Shown piece after piece: positions 12,068-23,018 of a DNA stretch of 64,000 nucleotides. The stretch is taken from the NCBI RefSeq assembly GCF_910592395.1, contig NC_088318.1:5294756-5358755 (forward strand). The letters are read 5' to 3'. Origin of the DNA: Lineus longissimus. Taxonomy: Eukaryota > Nemertea > Pilidiophora > Heteronemertea > Lineidae. The notes under the pieces are model-generated. The model saw nothing but the letters and a program-made list of their open reading frames with translations, did not search any database and had not been told where the DNA came from. A program made the position numbers and the translations under genes. Every line of letters begins with the position of its first letter. Within the stretch, counting starts at the first letter, position 1.

Positions 12068-13397
12068 TAATTACCACAGTTGACATTGTAAATACATATA
12101 CGCCTTCGAAGCTTTGAGTTTTGAATTCAACTGTTACGGTCACAATCATATTTGTTTTTAATGCAAGTGTTTTAGGTTTTAGGTTTTTGTGTCACCACAA
12201 CAGCTCAGGTGGCGGTAAAATGTTGGCGAGAACCGCTGCTACATCTTGGTTTTGGCCAATACTTCGTAGTTATGGCGAGACAACCAAAACCTCCAGTGAG
12301 ATATCAATTCCTGGTGGTCCTTTGATCTTTGTATATTAACGAGGCCCAATCAGCAGTTAGTCTGAATAAAATACGAACTACTGTTTTCTCTTACTTACCC
12401 GAATCGTGAACAATGCCCTACTCTGGACGCATAAATTACCTTCAGAACAACTTTTTCTGAATTTCATTGCGTTTTCCCGATATACACGTGGTGTTACTTT
12501 CTCTTTGCTCTTAAACTTACCTGTATTTCTAGTTCTTTCTTCGAAGGGTAAGTATACACACATACTATGTTCAGTATTTATATACGACCATGAGATTTTT
12601 ATTGAATTAGTGGTTGGTCTGTTTTAGGGCGGCTACTCGATCCTATACGACGTGATCAGGAGATGACATGACGTCAGAGTCAATTAGTCCCGGTCTGACG
12701 ACATGCGGGTGATAACATCGCTAACGCTAGCGTTGGGAGATACCATATCTAAAAGGATTCTTCTTGTTTCCTTTTTAAAGAGAAATCTCCAACAGAGATT
12801 GACACCACGTTTGCAATTAGCGACGATGATGCTGTCGCCAACACGGTTACGGATGTTAATTTGAAAAGGAATTCACCGATTGAGTGCGCGGTTAGTTTTG
12901 TAGATGTTTGTCACGGTAACAACAACATGGAATGCCTAAGTTTTATATTCTTTGAGAAGACTTGGCGATGTCGACATTATGTTGATAAAAGAAACAAGTA
13001 ACAAGTGTCATAGATTAAAGTCAACATTGTAGTCAGGAAGAATGTGGTATTAAATTGACCCTCATATTTTCGTATACCCTTATTCCTCAGTAAAATTAAA
13101 TCGGATGTTATTATCACCTTGCATTGAGTAAACACTGATAGATAAGATATTTCATCACGAAATGTAACGGCTGTACACTGTAACCTTCTTTGCGTTGAGG
13201 GGGGGGACTGTCATTTAGATCAAGATGAGCAGATTCATTAGGCTATGGGGGTGAGAAGATGCATCTCAAGAGGCTAGTTAAAGAAGGATATTTATTTCTC
13301 TACAGGTTTGGAAGACGGCGCTCGTCACTTTCAAGTAAAATCTCGGGAGAAGACCTAGGATATACCTTCCACAGATGAAAATACCGAGCTGTATGCG

Positions 13398-13673
13398 TTA
13401 AAGGATCATTGGCATTAGCAGCGCAACGTCGTGGTATAGATATTCATCTCCGCGCAGCGCGCCACCATCCATCGATCCGCAGAAAAAAAGACCTATGCAC
13501 GAAGGCCTCACTTCGGTCAAGTCGGAACCAAAATTGGAAAAGTGTGTTTATTTAGTCAATTTTCTCTATTTCATATGTTAAGTACTCATGGAAACTTTGT
13601 CTGCAGAATGGAAGGTGACTGGGCAGCCGACAGCTTGGTAACAACGCCCTTGATAATATTAATGGTCCTTTAA
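13398..13673. mobile_element. TTAA-flanked MITE, first array copy
   Basis: The left end TTAAAGGATCATTGGCATTA pairs with the right end, whose complement starts TTAAAGGACCATTAATATTA. The right terminal repeat continues to about 60 bp through CCAAGCTGTCGGCTGCCCAG. Both termini contain TTAA, compatible with piggyBac-type target choice but not proof of it. The element lies just after the last exon of A1, and relatives follow A2, A3 and A4. Confidence 0.6.
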
Positions 13674-14174
13674 GTCCGAAGTGGGCTTGCACTCACGTTG
13701 CGCGAAAGGTCTTCGCGTCAGGAGTTGTGAGTGTTAAAAATAACGAAGAACGCATGTTTCTACTATCTATGAGCTGAAACAAAATTTTTAAAAACCGTTC
13801 AGCACTTTCAGGAAAGAGTTTACCAATGAAACAGAAGAAGAACAAACATACTGGAGTAAAAAGCAGCTCACTCCTTTCAGTGGCCATGGACGAATTCGCC
13901 AGCATCACACGCAGCTTTACTGACTGCACAGACGATGACAACTTAAAGTTGAAACATAAATCGTACACATGACCCATGGCCTTCGCATAACTTAGGTCAA
14001 GAACCTGAATTACAACCTCGCATACACGTCACAATTCATCACTTCTGATGGGATTCAATTTTGATACAGGCAACTTTCTAAATCATAATTTCATCCACAT
14101 GCACTATAGTTTATTTGGTGTTATTGTGATTCAAAACCTGCTTTGATATTTGTTTTGAGCACGCTCGTTTTAAG

Positions 14175-14244
14175 ATCTATCAATTTGTCAAAGTGTCACA
14201 ATGCGTGTGCAGGTGATGTGCATATGTACGACATCAGAAATGAA
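14175..14244 (+). CDS. E7: exon-like block, SINLSKCHNACAGD
   Basis: The block is 70 nt, following GCTCGTTTTAAG and ending at GAA|GTAAAT. It reads one completing base plus 23 codons, ending at phase 0. It encodes SINLSKCHNACAGDVHMYDI, with a C-x3-C pair such as opens a PAN domain. A-type copies are 70 nt and B-type copies 69 nt, so frame is not kept across the family. Its single leading base fits an alternative donor inside the A1 tail exon (AACAA|GTAACA). It is listed as a candidate exon only. Confidence 0.3.
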
Positions 14245-14620
14245 GTAAATGTGGTCAAGATGCCTCCAATCTGTTTAAATATCAGTCACGTGACGGGCGG
14301 AACTGAAACATCAATGCTGTTGAAAATTCAAGAGTATAAACTCGAGTGCATCGCTTTTTACATGCAGTCCTGAGCTGAGGAGTCCAGTCTCCCCAAATAT
14401 TCATTTCTTGAATATAACATTACATGTACCTAGTAAAAGGGCGAGGCTTCTAATAATAGGACAAGTTTTCCCCGTCTACTGTACATGTATGTACATTGTA
14501 CATTTCTAAGCCACATTACATATAACTTTGTGTCACGTTGTCGATTTACAATTTCCCAGCGAGGGTCTAGTAGATAATTCCGTCAATTATCCTACTCTCA
14601 TTATACTCACAGTAGTAGCC

Positions 14621-15078
14621 ATGTTATATAGACTTTTCATCGTCACCTGTCTGGTCAGAAATATCCTGTTATCGAACCAGGCTTTGCAAGACTTACTTTC
14701 TTCAGGTAGGCGTGAATAAGCAGATCTTACATAATACTATAATTCTATCTAGCTCCTTGAGATGATATGATAGTCCGGGCTCTATTACTTCTTTGCTTTT
14801 AGCTGGAGTAAGTTGTACTGGACACAATCCGCTCAAATATACCCTGTGGTCTTATAGTGACCATGTTTAATTCATTCACAATGAACGTCACTACGGCCCC
14901 GCACTCGCCGCCCGCTTAGCAGCGGACAGCGGCACGTGTCATAATCGCCATCATGGCGAAGAATGAATGTTGAACATACGAAAGACACACATTTTTACTC
15001 TTGAAAAGAAGTTGCGATTTCGTTTTCCCTTTCAGCATCTAATAAAATGTTTCTCAACAGTAGTATGAAGAACTTGAG
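14621..15078 (+). pseudogene. A': remnant with first exons only
   Basis: It holds an intact signal-peptide exon (14621-14705, donor CAG|GTAGGC), the optional exon (14803-14856, acceptor CTTTTAG) and the 43-nt exon (15036-15078). Downstream, typical pre-LamG intron sequence continues to about 15500 and then jumps directly to the region that normally follows the last exon (GCACTGTAACCTTC). The LamG exon, microexon and PAN tail are therefore deleted, leaving a promoter and two or three exons with no domain. Confidence 0.65.
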
Positions 15079-15736
15079 GTTGGTTTTTGCAAACAGACAT
15101 TGCTAACCGTTTAAATATCTACGCCGTCATTAATCCAACATGTCTTGTGATACGCCACTACAATCAATTTCGTTCCGTGTTCTTACTAATTTAGTCTAGC
15201 ATTTTCATTGGATCCAAATTATAAAAAAACTTTAGTCACAAATTATCATGATATTCTTGTACGTTTTGTACAGTAATGGTCGAAAAAAGACCTCTACTTG
15301 TTTTAATTTTTGTTCCTCGCCACGTATGCACGTTTTCTTCCCACCTCTATGGCCCAGTCATTTTGAAAAAAAACAACCATCATTATTTGCATATTCGGTC
15401 AAGCACATGCACCTAGTGGCTTCAAAAACGACTGCAACGCCATCGCACAACATATCGTGTAAAAACGGGCGAAACAAACTGAGTTTGATGACATCTTACG
15501 ACGAAATAGAAGCACTGTAACCTTCTTTTGGGGCGGGGGACGGGGGATCTCTTTTAGATCAGGATGAGCTTCAATCATTCCATAGGGGTAAGAAGATGCA
15601 CAAACACAAGAGGTTCGTTGAATGAGGATTTTATTTTTCTACAGTTTGGGAAGACGACGGTCCTCTCTTTAAAGTAAAATCTGAGGAGAAGACCTAGGAT
15701 ACACTTTCAACGGATGAAAACACCTGGCTGTATGCG

Positions 15737-16158
15737 TTAAAGGATCATTGATAGTATTAAATACATTATCACCAAGCCGTCGCTACTCAGTCGCCTTTCA
15801 TTCTTTCATTGCTGGTCCAGTCATTTGGTAGCTCATGAAATAAAAGAAATATAAAAACTAACTGAATTAATACGCTTTTCCGATTTGAATCCCGTCTGGA
15901 CCAAAGCAAGGCCTTTGTGCAATCATGTTTTATTGTGCAGATCGATGCACGGTGACGTGCTGCGCAGAAACGAATATCAACTCGAAGTCGTCATCGGCAC
16001 TCGATAACCCCATTACTGCGATGACAATGGAATTGATGTTAATTTAGTCAGTTTTTGATGTGTTATTCACCGATGGAAATTGTGACTGCAGAATGGAAGG
16101 TGACTGGGCAGCCGACAGCTTGGTAACGATGCCATTGGTAATACCAATGGTCATTTAA
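15737..16158. mobile_element. TTAA-flanked MITE, longest copy
   Basis: Starts TTAAAGGATCATTGATAGTA and ends at ACCAATGGTCATTTAA; the right arm is the complement of the left through CCAAGC-GTCG. At about 420 bp it is the fullest member here and includes interior sequence (ACGCTTTTCCGAT) shared with the outlying copy near 270-300. Confidence 0.6.
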
Positions 16159-16652
16159 GTCCGAAATCGACGTGCAGTCACGTTGCGAGAAAGGTCTTTC
16201 GGGTCAGGAGTTGTGGGTGTTAAAAATAACGAAGAACGCGTGGAGCTGAAACAAAATTTTAAAAAAAGTTAAGCACTTAAGGAAAAAAAATTACTAGTGA
16301 AACAGAAGAAGAACAAACATACCGGAGTAAAAGCCGCTCACTGCTTTCAGTGGCCAAGGACGGATTGGCCAGCATCCCACGCAGCCTCATTGACTGTACT
16401 GACGAGGACAACGTACAGTTGAAACATAAATCGTTTACACGTCCCATATAGTCTTTGCATAAAACCTGCATGGGTCAAGAAACTCGACAAAACCCCGCAT
16501 ACATGTGACACTTCATCACCTATGATGGGATTCATTTTTGATACAAGCAGCTATCTAAATCATAATTTCATCCACATGTCCTACAGTTTGTTCAGATACT
16601 ATTGTGATTCAAAACCTGCTTTAATATTTCTTTTGCGCACGCTCATTTTAAG

Positions 16653-16722
16653 ATCTATTGATATGTCGAAGTGTCACAATGCGTGTGCAGGAGATTCGCA
16701 TGTGTACAACTTTAGACAAGAA
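16653..16722 (+). CDS. E7 copy before A2
   Basis: 70 nt, starting with phase as in the 14175 copy and encoding SIDMSKCHNACAGDSHVYNF then RQE, donor GAA|GTAAAT. The next candidate exon (17275) has a stop, so even if E7-E8 is a real exon pair this unit cannot use it. Confidence 0.25.
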
Positions 16723-17274
16723 GTAAATGTGGTGAAGATGCCTCGAGTAACTAGCTACGATCATAATAACTTTTGTTAAGTTTTCTACTGCTACACCGGT
16801 CTTCAAGGCTTGAGATTTCTGACCAGATACCAAAGAGAGACAAGGATCCTTTAGAACCATCCGGCATTCTCCCAGTCACCATAATATCTCCGGCCGGTTT
16901 CAAAAAATATTCTTAACGGGATTCTAGAAAAGAGTATGATGATATACCGAGCTATCAGACTCTTATCAGGAAATCCGAACAGGATCTAGAAAATCAGATT
17001 TTAATCCTGAGGACAGGCTGGACGTCGTTTATTGAATATGAACATTTTCTCGCTGAGTTATATGTATTATATTATTACAGAACTACCCGTTCGCAGGTTC
17101 TGAGATAAAAAAAGAAAACTTGCTAAAACATGATTACAAAACATTATTGATCTGTGGTGATTTCATAGATTTGAATGACTTCATTCAGATATTGCCTGAT
17201 AATAAATCGTGAATGTGGCAGACCATTGTGCCAGGGTTTATTCTCCACATAATAGAATAGGCTTCTCTCAATAG

Positions 17275-17391
17275 TTGCAATAACAGGAGAAAAGCATGGC
17301 CTCCAGGGGATCAATATTTCAGTCATGTCAGCATGTTACATCGTGTGTGTTGACAGGAGAGAACGACACAGTGGGCCTTCCTAACCGACCG
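17275..17391 (+). pseudogene. E8 copy with in-frame stop
   Basis: 117 nt, bounded by CTCTCAATAG and CCG|GTAAGG as in the other E8 blocks. The third codon is TAA, and the conserved TACKG is replaced by MASRG, losing the first cysteine. The remainder (TSCVLTGENDTVGLPNRP) is still recognisable. This is a decayed version. Confidence 0.4.
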
Positions 17392-17572
17392 GTAAGGCGA
17401 GCGACTATATTTAGTGTTGAGTGGTATTATTTTCTGTGCGTATGCCGAAACAATGTTGACCTAACCGGGTGCAAGCTCATTTCTGCTGACCAGACTACTT
17501 TATCAAAGGGAGTTTAATATCAGTCGATAATTCCGTCCATTATCCCACTCCCATATATTCACAGTAGTAATC

Positions 17573-20561
17573 ATGTTATTTAGACTTTTCATCGTCACCT
17601 GTCTGGTCAGAAGAACTCTGTCATCGAAGAAGGCTTTGCAGGACTTATTTTCTTCAGGTAGGCGTGAATAAGCATATCTTACATACACGTACTATAATTC
17701 TATAATTCTATTCAGCTCTTTGAGATAATATGACAGGCCGTACTCTCTTGTTCTTTTGTTTTTTGGCTGGAGTAAATTGTACTGATAACAATCCGTTCAA
17801 ATATACCCTGTGGTGTAGGTGCCGATGTTTAATTCATTCACCTGCGAACGTCACTTCGCCCCGCACACTCGCCGCCCGCTTAGCAGCGGTGATAGCGGTA
17901 CGTGTCATAATCGCCATCATGCCGAAGAATGAATGTTGAACATACGAAAGATACACATTTTTACTCTTGAAAAGAAGTTGCGATTTCGTTTTCTCTTTCA
18001 GCATCTAATAGAATGTTTCTCAACAGTAGTATGAAGAACTTGAGGTTGGTTTTTGCAAACAGACATTGCTAACTGTTTAAATTTCTACGCCGTCATCAAT
18101 CCAACATGTCTTGTGATACGCCACTACAATCAATTTTGATCCGTGCTCGTACTTATTTAGTCTGATCCAAATTATAAAAAGACTTTAGTAATAAATTATC
18201 ATGATATTTTTGTGCGTTTTGTACAGCATTGGTCGAAAAAAGACATCTACTTGTGCATACGTGGCGAGGAACAAAAATCAAAACGTTTTTTCCTCATCTC
18301 TATGGCGAAGTCATTTTGAAAAAAAATAACCATCATTATTTGCATATTCGGTCAAGCACATGTACCAAGTACATTGTAGTTTCAGAAACGACTGCAACGC
18401 CATCGCAAAACACATCTTGTAACAAACGGGCGAAACAAACTGATTTTGATGTCATGGTGTCCAAAATCTCTAAAAAAATGTTTTTTTGCTGTAAAATTCA
18501 AACTGCGTCTGGGATATTGATGGCGTACATGTACAGCAGGCGAAATCGGATGATCATATAGCTGGGTCGTATATGGCTAATCATCATGAAGCACAACATT
18601 ATATAGCACCGTTTTGCTTCTGATTATGATAATTGTTTATATCGTTGATGTCTTGTATTTCGCTACCACTATCAACATTACAACTCATTTAGGCTTCAAG
18701 ATAAAAAGTGTGGATTCGTCCAATCAGCTCATTTTGGCGAAGTATTGTCTGTTGGATTCAACCCAGAGACTTTCTCGTATGGATATGGAGAATTGTCGCC
18801 ATTTGTTCATATTGATGCACTAGATGTGCATAAAGGTAACCCGTTTACTATATCCGTACTTGCCAGGATAGACCCAAGCTACATTGCAGTTCATAGATGC
18901 ATATTTTGGTACAGTTTTAAGGGAAAGTGTGACATCCGGTTTATGTTAGCAGATAAAGATACACGCTTGAGATTAGTTATACGATTTGGGCGAAAAGTTT
19001 ACTATCACGTAGCTGGTGAAGCTCTCCGAGGTAAAACAGGCATGGGTACATGGCAACTTCTGACGACTAGCTACAACCCGAGGAAGAATCTTGTGATTAA
19101 TTATGTTAATAATAAATCGTATATTTCGACACAAACGCGGATAGGCAACAATACCCATATAGCTCCCCATGACAAAGCTTGTTTCGGAGAACGTTTTGTC
19201 GGTAAGATGGCTTGGGTAATGATATTCCCATACATGTTAAAACAAAATGACATCACAATCCTTTGCGATAACTGTAAGTATGATTGATGAATTGGATCGA
19301 AATCTATCGCACTCTTTCTGTAAATTTTAAAGCAAAAAGCACTGCCAGATTTTTATTTCCCCCCGAAATACTCATAAAGTGTTATATTTAAAAGGCAGGT
19401 TTCGTAACCCTGACGAAGAGCTACTAAGAACGAAGTACGAAGTATGTATTTGTACTTTATTGACGACTTTGTTCGTAAGTTTCCCGATTCCTCGTACAAA
19501 TTAGTACAGAAGATGATTTACGAGTGTCGTGTAAATGAATTAGCACATTGCTTAATAACCCGACAGACATTCTTCGTTCGTACTTCGTCCTTCGCAGGGG
19601 TTGTGAAACCTGCCTAATTACCACAGTTGACATTGTAAATACATATGCGCCTTCGAAGCTTTGAGTTTTGAATTCAACTGTTACGGTCACAATCATATTT
19701 ATTTCTAATGCAAGTGTTTTAGGTTTTAGGTTTTTGTGTCACCACAACTGTTCAGGGGGCGGTAAAATGTTGGCGAGAACCGCTGCTACGTCTCGGTTTT
19801 GGCCAATACTTCAGCTCTACCTTCGCGGTTATGGCGAGACAACCAAAACCTCCAGTGAGATATCAATTCATGGTGGTCCTTTGATCTTTGTATATTAACA
19901 AGGCCCAATCAGCGGTTAGTCTGAATAAAATACGAACTACTGTTTTCTCTTACTTACCCGAATCGTGAACAATGCCCTACTCTGGACGCATAAATTACCT
20001 TCAGAACAACTTTTACTGAAATTTCATTGCGTTTTCCCGATATACACGTGGTGTTACTTTCTTTTTGTTCTTAAACCTTCCTGTATTTTTAGTTCTTTCA
20101 TCGAAGGGTAAGTTTACACACATACTATGTTCAGTATTTATATACGACCATGAGATTTTTATTGAATTAGTGGTTGGTCTGTTTTAGGGCGGCTACTCGA
20201 TCCTATACGACGTGGTCAGGAGATGATATGACTTCAGAGTCAATTAGTCCCGGTCTGACGACATGCGGGTGATAACTTCGCTAACGCTAGCGTTGGGAGA
20301 TACCATATCTAAAAGGATTCTTCTTGTTTCCTTTTTAAAGAGAAATCTCCAACAGAGATTGACACCACGTTTGCAATTAGCGACAATGATGCTGTCGCCC
20401 ACACGGTAACCGATGTTAACTTGAAAAGAAATTCACCGATTGAGTGCGCGGTTAGTTTTGTAGAAGTTTGTCACGGTTACAACAACGTGGAATGCCGAAG
20501 TTTTATATTCTTTGAGAAGACTTGGCGATGTCGACATTATGTTGATAAAAGAAACAAGTAA
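17573..20561 (+). CDS. A2: intact secreted LamG-PAN protein gene
   Basis: The coding exons are 17573-17657, 18002-18044, 18693-19273, 20093-20107 and 20341-20561. Their 945 nt give exactly 315 codons with stop, and all four junctions agree in phase (1, 2, 1, 1). Residues 1 to about 21 (MLFRLFIVTCLV...) look like a signal peptide. The start is the first ATG, with an in-frame TAA upstream. Residues 44-237 form one long exon. From about residue 75 it has the layout of a LamG/concanavalin jelly roll: FTISVLARIDPSYI, GTWQLLTTSYNP, TQTRIGN and a closing AWVMIFPYMLKQNDI. The C-terminus has cysteines at 277, 285, 293 and 305 around ECRSFIFFEKTWRCRHY, resembling a PAN/apple domain. No transmembrane segment follows, so secretion is expected. 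Binding partner unknown. The optional exon seen in A1 has no AG acceptor here. Domain names are by eye; exon structure is the stronger part of the call. Confidence 0.75.
18253..18285. other. 33-bp micro-inversion in A2 intron
   Basis: A2 reads GTGCATACGTGGCGAGGAAC followed by AAAAATCAAAACG. The paralogous introns (about 15300, 29300, 42920, 58740) read the reverse complement at the same place (TTTTTGTTCCTCGCCACGTATGCA), with colinear sequence on both sides. Only this short block is flipped, so the change is specific to A2. Confidence 0.75.
19394..19614. mobile_element. MITE with GGCAGGTTTCGTAACCC ends, A2
   Basis: Same element and site as 11848-12067, here with both tips complete (GGCAGG and CCTGCC), between LamG exon and microexon of A2. 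It is an inherited copy, not a new insertion. Confidence 0.6.
20093..20107 (+). CDS. 15-nt microexon of A2 (E5)
   Basis: The sequence TTCTTTCATCGAAGG is preceded by CCTGTATTTTTAG and followed by GTAAGT, so both splice sites are strong. It takes one base from the LamG exon, supplies LSSK and passes one base to the tail exon (FLSSKE across the junctions). Without it, the LamG and tail exons would create TAG at the junction, so inclusion is needed for the full protein. It is conserved at 12533, 31711 and 48283 with a synonymous TCT/TCA change, and in altered form in B2 and B3 (35775, 52977). Confidence 0.65.
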
Positions 20562-20954
20562 CAAGTGTCATAGATTTAAGTCAACATTGTGGTAAGGAAG
20601 AACGTGGTATTAAACGGACACTTATATTTTCGTATACCCTTATTCATCAGTAAAATCAAATCGGATGTTATTATCACCTTGCATTGAGTACACACTGATA
20701 TATAAGTTATTTCATCACGAAATGTAACGGCTGTACACTGTAACCTTTTTTGCGGGGGGGGGGGCTGTCATTTAGATCAGGATGAGTGGCTTCATTGGGC
20801 TATGGGGGTGAGAAGATGCATCTCAAGAGGTTAGTTAAATAAGGATATTTATTTCTCTACAGCTCGGGAAGACGGCGTTCGTCACTTTGAAGTAAAATCT
20901 CGGGAGAAGACCTAGGATATACCTTCCACAGATGAAAATACAGAGCTGTATGCG

Positions 20955-21221
20955 TTAAAGGATCATTGGCATTAGCAGCGCAACGTCGTGTTACATCTCC
21001 GCGCAGCGCGCCACCATCCACCGATCCGCAGAAAAAAAGACCTATGCACGAAGGCCTCACTTCGGTCAAGTCGGAACCAAAATTGGAAAAGTGTGTTTAT
21101 TTAGTCAATTTTTCTATTTCATGTGTTAAGTACTCATGGAAACTTTGTCTGCAGAATGGAAGGTGACTGGGCTGCCGACAGCTTGGTAACAACGCCCTTG
21201 ATAATATGTATGGTCCTTTAA
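20955..21221. mobile_element. TTAA-flanked MITE after A2
   Basis: Left TTAAAGGATCATTGGCATTA and right ATGGTCCTTTAA, with the same inner CAGCTTGGTAAC arm as at 13398. Interior shared with A1, A3 and A4 copies, so inherited by duplication. Confidence 0.6.
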
Positions 21222-21724
21222 GTCCGAAGTGGGCTTGCACTCACGTTGCGCGAAAGGTCTTCGCGTCAGGAGTTGTGAGTGTTAAAAATAACGAAGAACG
21301 CAGGTTTCTACTATCTATGAGCTGAAACAAAATTTTTCAAAACCGTTCAGCACTTTCAGGAAAGAGTTTACCAATGAAACAGAAGAAGAACAAACATACT
21401 GGAGTAAAAGGCCGCTCACTCATTTCAGTGGCCATGGACGAATTCGCCAGCATCTCACGCAGCTTTATTGACTGCACAGACGATAACAACTTAAATTTGA
21501 AACATAAATCGTACACATGACCCATGGCCTTCGCATAACTTGGGTCAAGAACCTGAATTACAACCTCGCATACACGTCACAATTCATCACTTTTGAAGGG
21601 ATTCAATTTTGATACAGGCAACTTAATCTAACTCATAATTTCATCCACATGTCCTATAGTTTGTTTGATATTATTGTGATTCAAAACCTGCTTTGATATT
21701 TCTTTTGAGCACGCTCGTTACAAG

Positions 21725-21794
21725 ATATATTAATTTGTCGAAGTGTCACAATGCGTGTGCAGGTGACGTGCATATGTACAACATCAGAAAAGAA
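21725..21794 (+). CDS. E7 copy after A2
   Basis: 70-nt candidate exon encoding YINLSKCHNACAGDVHMYNI then RKE, donor GAA|GTAAAT. The acceptor region differs slightly (GTTACAAG). Same caveats as at 14175. Confidence 0.25.
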
Positions 21795-22171
21795 GTAAAT
21801 GTGGTCAAGATGCCTCCAATCTGTTTAAATATCAGTCACGTGACGGGCGGAACTGAAACATCAATGCTGTTGAAAATTCAAGAGTATAAACTCGAATGCA
21901 TCGCTTTTTACATGCAGTCCTGAGCTGAGGAGTCCAGTCTCCCCAAATATTCATTTCATGAATATAACATTACATGTACCTAGTAAACGGGCGAGGCTTC
22001 TGATAATGGGACAAGTTTTCCCACGTCTACTGTACATGTATGTGCATTGTACATTTCTAAGCCACATTACATGTAACCTTGTGTCATGTTGTCGATTTTC
22101 AATTTCCCAGCGAGTGTCTAGTAGATAATTCCGTCAATTATCCCACTCTCATTATACTCACAGTAGTAGCC

Positions 22172-22821
22172 ATGTTATATAGACTTTTCATCGTCACCTG
22201 TCTGGTCAGAAATATCCTGTCATCGAACCAGGCTTTGTAGGACTTACTTTCTTCAGGTAGGCGTGAATAAGTAAATCTTACATAATAGTATAATTCTATC
22301 TAGCTCCTTGAGATGATATGATAGTCCGGGCTCTATTATTTCTTTGCTTTTAGCTGGAGTAAATTAGACTGGACACAATCCGCTCAAATATACATGCTTC
22401 TCGAACTTGGTGGCTTGCATTGGCACTAACTTTTCCTCTTGTCCGTCATTAAAGGCATTCAAGTGTGTTGGTCAACCATGACTATCTGCTTTGTCCCTCC
22501 ACCATAAGGCCTAGTTTCCCCTTATGACATCACTATTTCGGACACTCAGCGCCCCATTTCTGGAAAGGTGTATACCCTGTGGTCCTTTAGTGCCCATGTT
22601 TAATTCATTCACAATGAACGTCACTACGGCCCCGAACGCTCGCCGAATTAACATGGTGACAACGGCACGCGTCTTAATCTCCATCATGCCGAGGAATGAA
22701 TGCAGAACATATCAAAGATACTAGTACACCTTTTCCCTCTAGAAAGGAGGTACCGATTGCGTTTTTTTCGTCTTTCAGCATCTCATAAAATATATCTCAA
22801 CAGTGGTATGAAGAACTCTAG
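22172..22821 (+). pseudogene. B1': partial unit, exons 1 to 3 only
   Basis: The signal-peptide exon 22172-22256 carries TAG where the other copies have CAG (after QA), and the optional exon has TAG in place of TGT and is split by a 177-bp insertion. The 43-nt exon is at 22779-22821, with ATA for the usual ATG codon. About 100 bp later the sequence restarts upstream of another first exon (22940), so this is a truncated tandem repeat of the gene start. No LamG exon follows. Confidence 0.6.
22394..22570. mobile_element. 177-bp insertion with TATAC duplication
   Basis: Inserted in the optional exon between two copies of TATAC (22389-22393 and 22571-22575); uninterrupted paralogs have a single TATAC there. 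No terminal inverted repeat or poly-A tail was recognised. The same insertion is in B3 (50571-50748), linking B1' with B3 by descent. Confidence 0.65.
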
Positions 22822-23018
22822 GTCAATATTTGCAAACAGACATTGCTAACTGTTTAAACATTTCTACGCCGTTATCAATCCAACAAGCCTTGTGATACGC
22901 CACTACAATCAAATTCGTTACGTGCGCGTATTAACTAGTCGATTTACAATTTCCCAGCGAGTGTCTAGTAGATAATTCCGTCAATTATCCTACTCTCATT
23001 ATACTCACAGTAGTAGCC

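Larger units (their letters stand above)
9863..13001 (+). pseudogene. A1: secreted LamG-PAN gene, frameshifted copy
   Basis: The exons correspond one to one with intact copy A2. They are signal-peptide exon 9863-9947, optional exon 10050-10103, exon 10298-10340, LamG exon 11142-11724, microexon 12533-12547 and PAN-tail exon 12781-13001. Two lesions break it. The LamG acceptor has lost its A (TTTGG|C where the others have TTTAGG), and one base is missing near 11244-11250, so the reading changes to a stop at about 11274. The rest of the LamG frame, the microexon (FLSSK) and the cysteine tail are preserved. It is either a recent pseudogene or a copy carrying sequencing errors. Of the A copies that reach the long exon, it alone retains an AG acceptor before the optional exon. 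Confidence 0.7.

Noticed and set aside
12121-12339. Open frame NSTVTVTIIFVFNASVLGFR in the intron between LamG exon and microexon
   Set aside because: It begins in sequence outside any splice signal, and the A3 copy ends differently. Intron placement by phase is well supported on both sides.
13693-13977. Reverse-strand frame MGHVYDLCFNFKLSSSVQSV and relatives at 16.3, 21.3, 24.9, 33.0, 36.6, 49.6, 53.8 and 60.5 kb, plus the forward SVAKDGISSISRSLIDCTDD frame there
   Set aside because: Both strands stay open in several copies, but the forward frame is offset by one base between classes and no consistent donor follows the shared CTTTCAG acceptor. Treated as conserved spacer.
14143-14174. Signal-peptide reading MIFVLSTLVLRS upstream of E7
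   Set aside because: The apparent start codon is TTG, with no ATG in frame, so E7 is not a first exon.
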